29,275 bases of DNA from SIO4C1 sp039180385 (GTDB lineage Bacteria; Cyanobacteriota; Cyanobacteriia; Phormidesmidales; Phormidesmidaceae). The position numbers and the translations under genes are program-made. Under the pieces are notes generated by a model. That model was given only the letters and a program-made list of their open reading frames with translations, had not been told where the DNA came from and ran no database searches. How positions within the stretch are numbered: position 1 is the stretch's first letter; every line of letters starts with the position of its first letter. Shown here in pieces: positions 16,539 to 24,374 of the stretch. The stretch is taken from NCBI GenBank assembly GCA_039180385.1, contig JBCDDJ010000030.1:1-29275 (forward strand). Reading direction: 5' to 3'.

Positions 16539-16991
16539 ATGGATAGTCAAGAGAACAAGGGTCAGGAAAAGGATTTTATTGCTGTCAGAGATCGGGTGGC
16601 GGCTGTCCTAAAACAGCATCAGATTAAGCATTGGTCCGAACTCGAAGGCATATCTCTTGAGTCAGTTTCCCTCCAGACACTGCGGGGGGAGTATGGCAGT
16701 GATGTCAAAGGGATTCTTTTGATCGCCGATGATAAGTTTGCGCTGCTGTCGGCTTACCCGGGCTACGAGGCGGGTGAGCACGAAATTGTGCTGGATGATG
16801 ACAACGATTTATTGAATCATCTGTCTCTGCTAGTTAAGTTGCCGATGGTCCCCTCTGACCTGGCGGCAGAGTATCAGGCGCTTGGGCACCACGAGTTGAT
16901 ATGGCGGCAGCAGCGCATTAAGGCCATCAAAGAATCAGAACGTCGCCATATATATGAAGAGCTGAAACAGGCGTTTGAGGAGGAGCCCTGA
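16539..16991 (+). CDS. Hypothetical protein with acidic C-terminal helix
   Basis: About 150 residues. ATG at 16539 is preceded by AAGG five bases upstream. A GTG at 16521 with GGAAAGG before it is an equally possible start. The in-frame TTG at 16500 lies inside the hairpin and is unlikely. The middle has an alternating hydrophobic pattern (GILLIADDKFALLSAYPGYE) followed by acidic VLDDDNDLLNHLSLLV, and the end is a charged helix (RRHIYEELKQAFEEEP). No signal peptide or membrane helix. No domain recognised. It converges with the VOC protein, with an 11-bp gap. Confidence 0.65.
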   Translation: MDSQENKGQEKDFIAVRDRVAAVLKQHQIKHWSELEGISLESVSLQTLRGEYGSDVKGILLIADDKFALLSAYPGYEAGEHEIVLDDDNDLLNHLSLLVKLPMVPSDLAAEYQALGHHELIWRQQRIKAIKESERRHIYEELKQAFEEEP

Positions 16992-17002
16992 AGGGACGAG
17001 GT

Positions 17003-17572
17003 TCAATTTGAGATCTCGGCCATCTCGATCACTTCGTCATCGTAATCTTTGACCAAAAAGTTTAGGGGCTGATCGCGGCGGATTTTATGGCGAATGCCGC
17101 GCATCTGCACCTGCATTAAGAGGTTCTCTAGGCAGTCGTGGTCAAAGCAGACATGACGCTGGCGGTTATTGTGGCCCAGGCTAGCCCCCGAGATAATGTG
17201 AAGCTGGGTATTTTTTTTGAGCTGATACCATAGCCCGTCAGGGGTGTTATAACCCTGGTCGGCGGGGCGACCGACGCTGGCTGACATATACATAGGGTCT
17301 AGTCCGGCGGTGCCCAGGCTTTGTTCGTAGTTGTAGTAATAGTGCAGCGGCACCTCGGCGGTATTTAGATTGAGCATGCCCTCGTAAAAGCGGCGGGCGA
17401 TATCTAAATCGGACACCATCACGGTGTGAACTTTGGGGGCACTGGTCAAAAACATCCACATGGCCCCGGCGTAGGCCACCAGCAGCATCACCATGACCCC
17501 CTGGGTCGAGAATAAGCTGTCGAGGGGAAGCCCCTGCCAAAAAGCAGCGAGGGTAGGAATGAATGAATTCAT
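17003..17572 (-). CDS. Membrane-anchored VOC-fold (glyoxalase/bleomycin-resistance superfamily) protein
   Basis: 189 residues. A single hydrophobic segment (about 22-43, GVMVMLLVAYAGAMWMFL) anchors the N-terminus. The rest is a VOC-type beta-alpha-beta-beta-beta domain. It opens with VHTVMVSDLDIARRFYEGML, the standard strand-helix of this superfamily, and closes with FLVKDYDDEVIEMAEI, where Glu is at the usual metal-ligand place. Histidines in the middle (LHIISGA, HVCFDHD) could supply other ligands. Members bind a metal and act on small molecules or simply bind them, so the activity is unknown. The anchored form is uncommon for the superfamily, whose members are mostly soluble. Transcribed leftward. 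Confidence 0.8.
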   Translation of the reverse strand: MNSFIPTLAAFWQGLPLDSLFSTQGVMVMLLVAYAGAMWMFLTSAPKVHTVMVSDLDIARRFYEGMLNLNTAEVPLHYYYNYEQSLGTAGLDPMYMSASVGRPADQGYNTPDGLWYQLKKNTQLHIISGASLGHNNRQRHVCFDHDCLENLLMQVQMRGIRHKIRRDQPLNFLVKDYDDEVIEMAEISN

Positions 17573-17673
17573 AATGATCTAAATAGGTGCTTGAATACGC
17601 TTGTTTCTACCAGTCTATCAACTGAAAAACAAGACGAGTCCAGGTAAATTCGCAGTCAGTTTAAAAAAAATGA

Positions 17674-17702
17674 TGTAGACCTGCGAAAAACATGGGTATA
17701 GT
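17674..17702 (+). promoter_or_regulatory. Candidate sigma-70-type promoter of the sigma-like gene
   Basis: TGTAGA (17674-17679) and TATAGT (17697-17702) are separated by exactly 17 bp. The -10 matches consensus at five of six positions. It would give a 5' leader of about 95 nt, containing a small CTAGC/GCTAG hairpin at 17724-17741, before the GTG start at 17804. Confidence 0.5.
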
Positions 17703-17803
17703 AGAGGCTATTTGCAGGGCAATCTAGCTGATTTTGGCTAGGCTCCTCCGTGAAAATGTGGCCTGTGTTTGTCTATTATTGCCAGAATCCTTTGCGCTAA
17801 ACC

Positions 17804-18511
17804 GTGGAAATTCCTAACTTTCCTGAATGTGACCATACATTGGTTCAATCGCTTTTTCAGCACAGCGATTACGATTTAGTGCGGCTGTTGCAGCAGCATC
17901 CAGAATCGGGGCGCTACTTTACCACTCTTTTTTGTCGCTACAGTCCGGTGGTCTATTCGTTAATTCGCCACTCGGCTCGGTCTCCGGTGCAGTCTGAGTA
18001 TCTATTTGCGTTGACCTGGCGACATATTTTGCACGAGTTGATGGGGATTGATTTACCGACCGAAGGGGATAAAACTGCTTTTGCGCTGCAGGGATGGCTG
18101 ATCAATTTAACGGCGGCCTGCATCAATCAGACAGATGTGCCTGAGGTGGAGTCGATTCACTATTCTCTTAAAGAAACGTCGCCGCCCCTTTGGTGCTATG
18201 TCAGTCAGGCCCTCGATCAGCTGCAGCCGGTACAGCGTCTGATGGTGGTGATGGCCCAAACCTTTCACTGGAGTGAAACGCGGATTGCGGCCTATCTGCA
18301 GGCAGAGGGGCAGCCGATTTCGCCCAAGCTGGTACAGTCGCAGTTGGCCGTAGCCTATCAGGCATTGGAGATGGCCCTGCCGGATGACATTCGAGCTATT
18401 TATCTGGACGTGACGCCTGGTCAAGAGACGGAGCCCTCAGACCTGGATGAACTGCTGGATGTGTCTGATCTCGACTTTAGCCCGACAACGGTGAACCCTA
18501 GTGGAGAGTAG
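17804..18511 (+). CDS. Sigma-70-like (ECF-like) transcription factor, divergent
   Basis: 235 residues starting at GTG 17804; no clear ribosome site is seen and no ATG lies nearby. Residues about 20-80 resemble sigma region 2 (a helical stretch with FTTLFCRYSPVVYSLIRHSARSPVQSEYLF in place of the core-binding helices). Residues about 130-190 resemble region 4 with a helix-turn-helix (QRLMVVMAQTFHWSETRIAAYLQ). The region 2 promoter-melting residues are weakly conserved, so it may be a degenerate sigma factor or a sigma-like regulator. An acidic tail (TEPSDLDELLDVSDLDF) follows. A 115-bp gap separates it from the TPR gene downstream on the same strand. The call rests on pattern, not on strong motifs. 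Confidence 0.55.
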   Translation: MEIPNFPECDHTLVQSLFQHSDYDLVRLLQQHPESGRYFTTLFCRYSPVVYSLIRHSARSPVQSEYLFALTWRHILHELMGIDLPTEGDKTAFALQGWLINLTAACINQTDVPEVESIHYSLKETSPPLWCYVSQALDQLQPVQRLMVVMAQTFHWSETRIAAYLQAEGQPISPKLVQSQLAVAYQALEMALPDDIRAIYLDVTPGQETEPSDLDELLDVSDLDFSPTTVNPSGE

Positions 18512-18674
18512 GGGCGACCGTCTTGTACCCATATCTTGAACCGACGCTAGGGGGGCCTATGTTGCGTCCATAGTCGGGTGTGCTCATCAAAGTGGGTATC
18601 CAAAGAATGAGACGCACAAGCTCATATTGATAAGTGCACAGGTTAAGTTCAAATTGATGGGAGAGCGGAAACAA

Positions 18675-19724
18675 ATGAGACGGTGGCCATTGAGACGTGG
18701 GTATACAGGGGGCGCGGCTATTGTGGTGGTGCTCTTGCTAAGTGGCTTTGGGCAGGCCGGGATGGCGTCCAGCCTGGATGAGCAGTTGCGCGCTCCGATC
18801 AACCCAGCGGCTCGGGGGCAGCGTCGAGATATTGCCGATCAGTTGCTGCGGTTGGGCCAGCAGCAGGCCGCCGCTGGGGCCTATGAAGATGCGGTGCGCT
18901 CCTGGAGTCGTGCGGCTGATCTGTACTACCAGATTGGCGATCGGCCTGGCATGGGAGTGGCTTATGAAAATATTGGCTTTGCCCATGCCCAGCTGGGTCA
19001 GTATGGCGAGGCGGAGACGGCGATTCGGCGTCGGCTGGCGGTGGCCCGTGATGGCAGTGACTTTGATGCACAAATTTTTGCGTGGAATAATCTGGGGTCG
19101 CTGCAACTACAGCGGGGGGAATTAATCAGTGCTCAAAATGCTTTTGAAGAAGGGCTTGCGATCGCACAGAGCGTCGAAAACGAATCTGGGATGGGGCTCT
19201 CGCTGAGCAACATTGGCCTGGTGGCGATGACCCAAAACCAGTTTGAAGAAGCGGTTGAGTTTTACCAGGCCGCGGGTAACTATCGGGCCCGCGCCAACGA
19301 CCGACTGGGGCAGGCCAACACCAATAACAACCTGGGCGATGCCTATCTGGCCCTGGGGCGTCAGGGCAGTGCGTTGGGGGCCTATCGTCTGGCCCTCAGG
19401 CTGGGGCGTGAGGTAGACAGTGTGCCGGTGCAGCTGCAGTCATTAGATGGGTTAATTCGGATTTATCGCGATCGCGAAAACTGGACCCAGGTACGCAGCT
19501 ATGTAGATGACCGCATTGCCCTCACCCTGAATAGCGATAACGATTGGCAGCGACTCATGACCCTGCGCCATCTGGGACAGTATTACGAAGCCGTGGGGGA
19601 GCTGTCACTCGCCCAGACCACCTATCAGCAAGCCCTGGCATTGGCCCAGAGCCTGGAGCAAAAGAGCCTCGAAGGGGAACTGACTAACCGCTTGATGGTG
19701 CTATCACGTACCCTTCGGGACTGA
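18675..19724 (+). CDS. Exported TPR-repeat protein
   Basis: About 349 residues from the ATG at 18675, with GGAG 12 bases upstream; an in-frame ATG also exists at 18657, and the frame opens at a TTG. The N-terminus is a signal or signal-anchor sequence (basic RRWPLRRG, then AAIVVVLLLSGF and a possible cut after GMAS). The rest is tetratricopeptide repeats, about six units with the W/L-G-Y-A-x(n)-A-P pattern, for example AWNNLGSLQLQRGELISAQNAFEEGL, NIGLVAMTQNQFEEAVEFYQAAG and HLGQYYEAVGELSLAQTTYQQALALA. TPRs bind partner proteins; the partner is unknown. It probably works outside the cytoplasm. Its last three codons lie inside the hairpin shared with cphA. Confidence 0.85.
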   Translation: MRRWPLRRGYTGGAAIVVVLLLSGFGQAGMASSLDEQLRAPINPAARGQRRDIADQLLRLGQQQAAAGAYEDAVRSWSRAADLYYQIGDRPGMGVAYENIGFAHAQLGQYGEAETAIRRRLAVARDGSDFDAQIFAWNNLGSLQLQRGELISAQNAFEEGLAIAQSVENESGMGLSLSNIGLVAMTQNQFEEAVEFYQAAGNYRARANDRLGQANTNNNLGDAYLALGRQGSALGAYRLALRLGREVDSVPVQLQSLDGLIRIYRDRENWTQVRSYVDDRIALTLNSDNDWQRLMTLRHLGQYYEAVGELSLAQTTYQQALALAQSLEQKSLEGELTNRLMVLSRTLRD

Positions 19725-19744
19725 GCCCGAGATTAGTCCCGAAG
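19713..19744. terminator. Hairpin spanning both stop codons of the convergent TPR and cphA genes
   Basis: CTTCGGGACT (19713-19722) and AGTCCCGAAG (19735-19744) are perfect inverted arms around a 12-nt loop. The TPR stop (19722-19724) and the cphA stop (19733-19735) both overlap the structure. No T-run follows on either strand. The arms encode Leu-Arg-Asp at the end of both proteins. Confidence 0.7.
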
Positions 19745-22447
19745 AGCGCTCACCAATGGCACAGGGTCGTCCGCCGCCGCAGGGCCCTGCGGCGCGGTAT
19801 TGCGGCTTAAATTAGGAGATGGCAGTGGGTTTCGGGCCTTGATTAAACTAATGGCGCGACTGACGCTTTCTGGCAAAATCACCACCAGGGCATTGTCAGG
19901 GGCTGTACTTAAAGCAGATTCAATGGCGGCGGTTTCATCCAACAGAGTTTCATGCTGACAGTCCGTTGCAGACGCCTCTAGACCCTGTTTGATCAAGGCA
20001 GCCGCATCGCCGCGGGGGCGACCCCGAGTGTCATCATCTTCTTTGATAATCACCTGATTAAACATCTGAGCAGACAGTTGCCCCAGGGTGATAAAGTCCT
20101 CATCACGACGATCGCCCGGACCACCCACGACACCGATGCGAGGTCCGGGCCAGTTGTTGACGAAGCCAGCAAGGGCCCGATAGCTGGCCGGATTGTGGGC
20201 GTAGTCAACCAGGGCATGGTAAGTGCCCATGTTAAACAGATTCATCCGGCCCGGCGTCTGATCGCTAGAGACCTCGAAGGTACTGAGCCCCTGGCGGATA
20301 ATATCGATATCCAGCCCCTGACTAAAGGCGGCTAAACTAGCAGCCAGGGCATTGGCAATCATAAAAGGGGCTCGACCTGCCATCGTCAGTGGCAGGTTAA
20401 CGGCCTGCTCGATTCTCAAAATCCAGTCACCTTTGAGGATGCTCAAATAGCCATGCTCATAGACGGCGGCTAAGCCCCCCGCCGCTGTGTGACTGGTGAC
20501 CAGAGGGTTATCTGGGTGCATCGAAAAATAAGCCACCTGGGCCTGGGTGCGGTCTGCCATCGCTGCCACCAATGGGTCATCTGCGTTGAGCACCGCATAC
20601 CCGTTGGGGCGAACAGTCTCAGCAACGACCCCTTTGACCTGGGCCATATCCTCAATGGTGTTAATATCCCCCAGCCCCAGATGATCGGCGGCGACGTTAA
20701 GCACCACTCCGACGTCACAGCTATCAAAGGCGAGCCCGGCTCTTAAGATGCCGCCCCGCGCAGTTTCTAACACGGCGACCTCAACGGTGGGGTCTTGCAA
20801 GATCACCTGGGCGCTTTGAGGCCCGGTATTGTCACCGGGTTCGGCCAGATAATCGCCGATATAGATGCCATCAGTGGTAGTGTACCCTACCACCTTTTGG
20901 GTCTGTCTAAACAGATGGGCGGTGAGGCGGGTGGTGGTAGTTTTGCCATTCGTGCCGGTGATGGCGACGATGGGAATGCGACTTGGCTGACCAGGGGGGA
21001 AGAGCATGTCAATCACGGGTTCGGCCACATTTCGAGGGATTCCTTCACTGGGAGAAAAGTGCATCCGAAACCCCGGGGCAGCATTGACCTCGACAATCAC
21101 CCCGTCTACCTGGCGCAGGGGGCGAGTAATATCATCGGTGACCACGTCAATGCCCGCGATGTCAAGGCCAATAATTTTAGCGATCCGCTGGGCCAGCCAG
21201 ACATTGGCGGGGTGGATGTCATCAGTACGATCAATCGCAATCCCGCCAGTGCTGAGGTTGGCCGTGGCCCTGAGGTAGCAAATTTCGCCGGGGTCTAACA
21301 CCGTGTCAAGATCGTATCCCTGCTGCTCTAACAGCTGCCAAGAGGTGTGATCGAGTTCGATCTTGGTGAGGACATTATCGTGCCCCTGCCCCCGGCGAGG
21401 ATCTTGGTTGGTGAGTTTAATCAGGGCCTCAATGGTCGAGCGACCGTCCCCAGTTACATGGGCGGGGACCCGCTCTGCCACTGCGACCACTCGACCATTA
21501 ATCACCAAGAGACGATGATCTCGACCCGTGTAGTAGCGCTCGACAATCACCCCGCTGGACACGGCGCGAGCTGCCTCATAAGCGGTCTCGGCCCGTGCCC
21601 AATCGCTGATATTAATCGTGATGCCTCGACCGTGATTGCCGTCGAGGGGTTTGATTACAATGGGGAAGCCTCCCACTGCGTCGATAGCGTTTTCTAGCTC
21701 GTCCAGATAATGAATGACGGTGCCTCGGGGGACCGGCACGCCACAGTCCCTTAGCATTTGCTTGGTGCCTTCTTTATCGCAGGCCAGCTCGACACCCAGG
21801 ATACCGGTTTGGCTGCTCAGGGTAGCCTGGATACGTTTTTGATAGATCCCCTGGCCAAACTGGATCATGGCCCGGGCCCGCAGCGGTATCCAGGGAATCC
21901 CTCGTCGGGTTGCTTCTTGAACAATGGTTTCGGTACTGGGTCCCAGGGACGCTTCGGCGTGGAGTTCGCGTAAATCGGTTAAATCTTTGGCTAACTCAGT
22001 CTCTGGATAGGTGCCGGTTTCGATCAGGCTGTTACACAGGCGCACCGCGGCCCGCGCCGCATAGCGTCCTGCCTGTTCATCTTGATATTCAAAGACGACT
22101 TGATAGATGCCCGCTTGGGTGGTATTTCGGGTCAGCCCAAATCGGCTGGTCATCCCTGCCAGGGTTTGCAACTCTAAAGCGACATGCTCTACGACCTGGC
22201 CCAGGTGGATGCCGCTCTGTAGCTGGTCGACAAAACGAGCGCTGTCTAGGTTTGCGCTCACCGGATTGACAGTCTGATGATTTTCTAGACTGGGCAGACA
22301 GTCTAAAAGCCCCGTGCCAAAATCAGGAATCCTGTGGGCAAGACGATCGCTGACATCTTCGAGGTCTAGTCGCAGGGCGATCAGCTTAGGATATTCAGTA
22401 CTCCAGTAGTTGGGACCTCTTAGCGTTAGCGTTTTAAGGATTTTCAT
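19733..22447 (-). CDS. cphA: Cyanophycin synthetase
   Basis: 904 residues, the usual length for CphA. It builds multi-L-arginyl-poly-L-aspartate, the cytoplasmic nitrogen reserve, with ATP. Three parts are visible: an N-terminal domain (about 1-160); an ATP-grasp domain (about 210-480) that adds Asp to the chain, with GNHGRGITINI and VEVNAAPGFRMHF; and a Mur-ligase-like domain (about 490-880) that adds Arg, with P-loop AITGTNGKTTTTR (498-504) and YAHNPASYRAL. A Pro-rich tail ends in SALRD. It begins 24 bp after the end of cphB on the same strand, so the two form the cphBA operon. Confidence 0.98.
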   Translation of the reverse strand: MKILKTLTLRGPNYWSTEYPKLIALRLDLEDVSDRLAHRIPDFGTGLLDCLPSLENHQTVNPVSANLDSARFVDQLQSGIHLGQVVEHVALELQTLAGMTSRFGLTRNTTQAGIYQVVFEYQDEQAGRYAARAAVRLCNSLIETGTYPETELAKDLTDLRELHAEASLGPSTETIVQEATRRGIPWIPLRARAMIQFGQGIYQKRIQATLSSQTGILGVELACDKEGTKQMLRDCGVPVPRGTVIHYLDELENAIDAVGGFPIVIKPLDGNHGRGITINISDWARAETAYEAARAVSSGVIVERYYTGRDHRLLVINGRVVAVAERVPAHVTGDGRSTIEALIKLTNQDPRRGQGHDNVLTKIELDHTSWQLLEQQGYDLDTVLDPGEICYLRATANLSTGGIAIDRTDDIHPANVWLAQRIAKIIGLDIAGIDVVTDDITRPLRQVDGVIVEVNAAPGFRMHFSPSEGIPRNVAEPVIDMLFPPGQPSRIPIVAITGTNGKTTTTRLTAHLFRQTQKVVGYTTTDGIYIGDYLAEPGDNTGPQSAQVILQDPTVEVAVLETARGGILRAGLAFDSCDVGVVLNVAADHLGLGDINTIEDMAQVKGVVAETVRPNGYAVLNADDPLVAAMADRTQAQVAYFSMHPDNPLVTSHTAAGGLAAVYEHGYLSILKGDWILRIEQAVNLPLTMAGRAPFMIANALAASLAAFSQGLDIDIIRQGLSTFEVSSDQTPGRMNLFNMGTYHALVDYAHNPASYRALAGFVNNWPGPRIGVVGGPGDRRDEDFITLGQLSAQMFNQVIIKEDDDTRGRPRGDAAALIKQGLEASATDCQHETLLDETAAIESALSTAPDNALVVILPESVSRAISLIKARNPLPSPNLSRNTAPQGPAAADDPVPLVSALRD

Positions 22448-22471
22448 AGCGGGGCAGATGGATGTAAAGAT

Positions 22472-23281
22472 TTAAGGAGACTGTACACAACGATTTCTTA
22501 GATCATACCGATCACCATGGACCAAGACATGGACCCTTAAATTATGGATGCAGATAGGATTTGATGCATCGATCTCAGGTTGATTGGTATGACTTATCTC
22601 GATGGGATCGACAACGGTAACGGTGCCTTTGCCGATGACTTGAAAAGCACCCTGTTCATAAAATCGGGTGCAGGTATCTTCGTCGATGCCCAGGCCAATC
22701 CGATCGGGCTGGACTGCGATCGCACTCATCAGCCGCGCCATCCGATTGCGATTGTGAAAATGTTGATCCACGATCACCTCAGGAATAATCCCCAGGCCCA
22801 TGGCCATATCCACCAGCGAACGGTTGGGCGATTCGCCGCTCCCCCCCCCCGCGATCATGTGTTCTCCCATGATCGCCGCCCCAGCGCTGGTGCCCCCCAG
22901 GGTCAGCTCACCCGCCTGGGCGCGGCGTCTAATATGGTCGATAACCGGGGTATCGGCCAGAAGTCCACACAGGCGAACCTGATCGCCGCCGGTGATAAAG
23001 ACGCCCGTGCAGTCATCGAGATAGGTCTGCCAGAGCGGATCTTCGCTTTGAAAGCGATCGCGAATATCGATCACGACAATCGACTTGGCACCCATCTCTT
23101 CAAAAATGCGTCGGTAGCGCTCAGCCGTGGCGACCGGCTCCCGAGAAGCACTGGGAATGATGGCAATGCGGGCATCAATACCGCCGCTGGCCGCAAAAAA
23201 AGCTTGTAAGATCTCGCGGCCATGGACTTTATCTTCGGCACCGCCAATCACTAATACAGAAATCGGTAAGGAGGGCGTCAT
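22472..23281 (-). CDS. cphB: Cyanophycinase
   Basis: 269 residues. It is a serine-type exopeptidase that releases beta-Asp-Arg dipeptides from cyanophycin. The nucleophile Ser132 lies in GGTSAGAAIM. GGDQVRLCGLL contains Gln101, and VDQHFHNRNRM contains His174; positions and numbering match the characterised Synechocystis enzyme. N-terminal VLVIGGAEDKV is the usual family start. It heads the cphBA operon and is divergent from trmD, with a 90-bp region that must hold both promoters. Confidence 0.97.
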   Translation of the reverse strand: MTPSLPISVLVIGGAEDKVHGREILQAFFAASGGIDARIAIIPSASREPVATAERYRRIFEEMGAKSIVVIDIRDRFQSEDPLWQTYLDDCTGVFITGGDQVRLCGLLADTPVIDHIRRRAQAGELTLGGTSAGAAIMGEHMIAGGGSGESPNRSLVDMAMGLGIIPEVIVDQHFHNRNRMARLMSAIAVQPDRIGLGIDEDTCTRFYEQGAFQVIGKGTVTVVDPIEISHTNQPEIDASNPICIHNLRVHVLVHGDRYDLRNRCVQSP

Positions 23282-23371
23282 CCTTGCTTGGGCTGAATTG
23301 GACTTTAGAAGTATAGACTTACCATTTTTGCTGAAGTCGGGTCGAGAGACCAGATAAATTGTTAATACCTC

Positions 23372-24130
23372 ATGAGCAATCGCCCCTCGAGTATGAACGC
23401 TTTGCGATTTGACATCGTTAGCTTGTTCCCTGATTTCTTTACATCCCCGCTGGCTTCGGGGCTGTTGGGTAAAGCCTTAGATAAAGGCATTGCCGATGTT
23501 TATCTGACTAACCCCCGCGATTTCACCACGGATAAACATCGCAAAGTGGATGATGAATCTTACGGTGGCGGTGTCGGCATGGTGATGAAACCCGAGCCGA
23601 TTTTTGCCGCAGTTGAGTCGCTGCCGACCCTGCCGCGCCGTCAGGTCTTGCTGACCACGCCCCAGGGGGAGGTGATGACTCAGCCCATGTTTCGCGATTG
23701 GGCCACCGAATGGGATCAGCTGATTATTCTCTGCGGCCATTACGAAGGCATTGATGAACGGGTTTTGAATCTTGTCGATCGCGAAATTTCCCTGGGGGAT
23801 TTTGTCCTGACCTGTGGCGAAATCCCAGCGTTGACCCTGCTTAACGGCGTGATCCGACTGCTGCCGGGCACCATTGGCAAGGTGGATTCCATCAAAAATG
23901 ACAGCTTTGAGGCCGGGCTCCTGGACTATCCCCACTACACCCGACCCGCGATGTTTCGCGATTGGCCGGTGCCAGAGGTGCTGCGGTCCGGCAACCATGA
24001 GGCCATTGCCCAGTGGCGACGGCAGCAGCAGATTGAGCGGACTCGCCAGCGGCGACCAGATTTGTATGAAAAATGGGCGAAGGGCGAAGGGCGAAAGGGG
24101 AGGGGGGAAGGGGGAAGGGGGGAGCGATGA
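23372..24130 (+). CDS. trmD: tRNA (guanine37-N1)-methyltransferase with a repeat-derived C-terminal tail
   Basis: 252 residues. It methylates G37 next to the anticodon using AdoMet, which prevents frameshifting. The knot fold is visible in LCGHYEGIDERV and SLGDFVLTCGEIPALTLLNG. Catalytic Arg162 and Asp177 are present (IRLLPG, KNDSFEAG). At 148 the conserved glycine of the AdoMet-binding loop (LTGGE) is Cys (LTCGE), an unusual change. The last 18 or so residues after EKW are Lys/Gly/Glu/Arg-only and come from a purine-rich repeat. ATG at 23393 is an alternative start that lines up better with the usual N-terminus. Monocistronic, divergent from cphB. Confidence 0.95.
   Translation: MSNRPSSMNALRFDIVSLFPDFFTSPLASGLLGKALDKGIADVYLTNPRDFTTDKHRKVDDESYGGGVGMVMKPEPIFAAVESLPTLPRRQVLLTTPQGEVMTQPMFRDWATEWDQLIILCGHYEGIDERVLNLVDREISLGDFVLTCGEIPALTLLNGVIRLLPGTIGKVDSIKNDSFEAGLLDYPHYTRPAMFRDWPVPEVLRSGNHEAIAQWRRQQQIERTRQRRPDLYEKWAKGEGRKGRGEGGRGER
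24075..24124 (+). repeat. Purine-rich low-complexity repeat overlapping the trmD 3' end
   Basis: A 50-bp stretch of G and A with only three C. It starts with three perfect copies of GGGCGAA (24075-24095) and goes on with diverged GGGGGAA units. It supplies the last codons of trmD. A second copy in inverted orientation lies before ispF: 24082-24100 is a perfect 19-bp inverted match to 24309-24327. Confidence 0.85.
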
Positions 24131-24249
24131 TAGGGAGACGCCGGGATGAAGCGATGGGAGAGGTGGGGAAGGTGGGGGCAGAGTCTAGTGCTTGCCCAAT
24201 ACAGAATGTTTGTAACCCACCGATTTCCACTTTCGCCTTTCACCCTATA

Positions 24250-24276
24250 GCCCTGCGGGCATGGCTTCGCTAGCGC
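24250..24276. repeat. Candidate dispersed short repeat (GCCCTGCGGGCATGGCTTCG type)
   Basis: The stretch holds a small GCCC/GGGC hairpin and the palindrome CGCTAGCG. From memory it resembles short interspersed elements of filamentous cyanobacteria (TGCGGGCATGGCTTCGC type). I cannot confirm this without a genome comparison. Confidence 0.35.
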
Positions 24277-24308
24277 CTTTGCCTCTTTGCCTTTCCCCCT
24301 TCGACCTG

Positions 24309-24328
24309 CCCCTTTCGCCCTTCGCCCC
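24309..24328 (+). repeat. Inverted copy of the purine-rich repeat, upstream of ispF
   Basis: Pyrimidine-rich CCCCTTTCGCCCTTCGCCCC. Nineteen of its bases are the exact reverse complement of 24082-24100. The 24274-24308 flank is also C/T-rich and looks like a diverged extension of the same repeat. It lies 46 bp before the ispF start. Confidence 0.8.
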
Positions 24329-24374
24329 AACTCATCCGCTATGCTATTTACCGACCCTATTCCCCCACTCCTCT

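Noticed and set aside
20795..21298. Long rightward frames antisense to cphA
   Set aside because: High-GC codon bias opens antisense frames; cphA is certain.
22580..23209. 209-codon rightward frame antisense to cphB
   Set aside because: It mirrors the cphB codons and has no motif of its own.
23892..24330. Leftward Pro/Ser-rich frames across the trmD end and repeats
   Set aside because: They are translations of the low-complexity repeat.
24261..24374. N-terminal extension of ispF
   Set aside because: It is coded by the pyrimidine-rich repeat; the family start fits the ATG at 24375.
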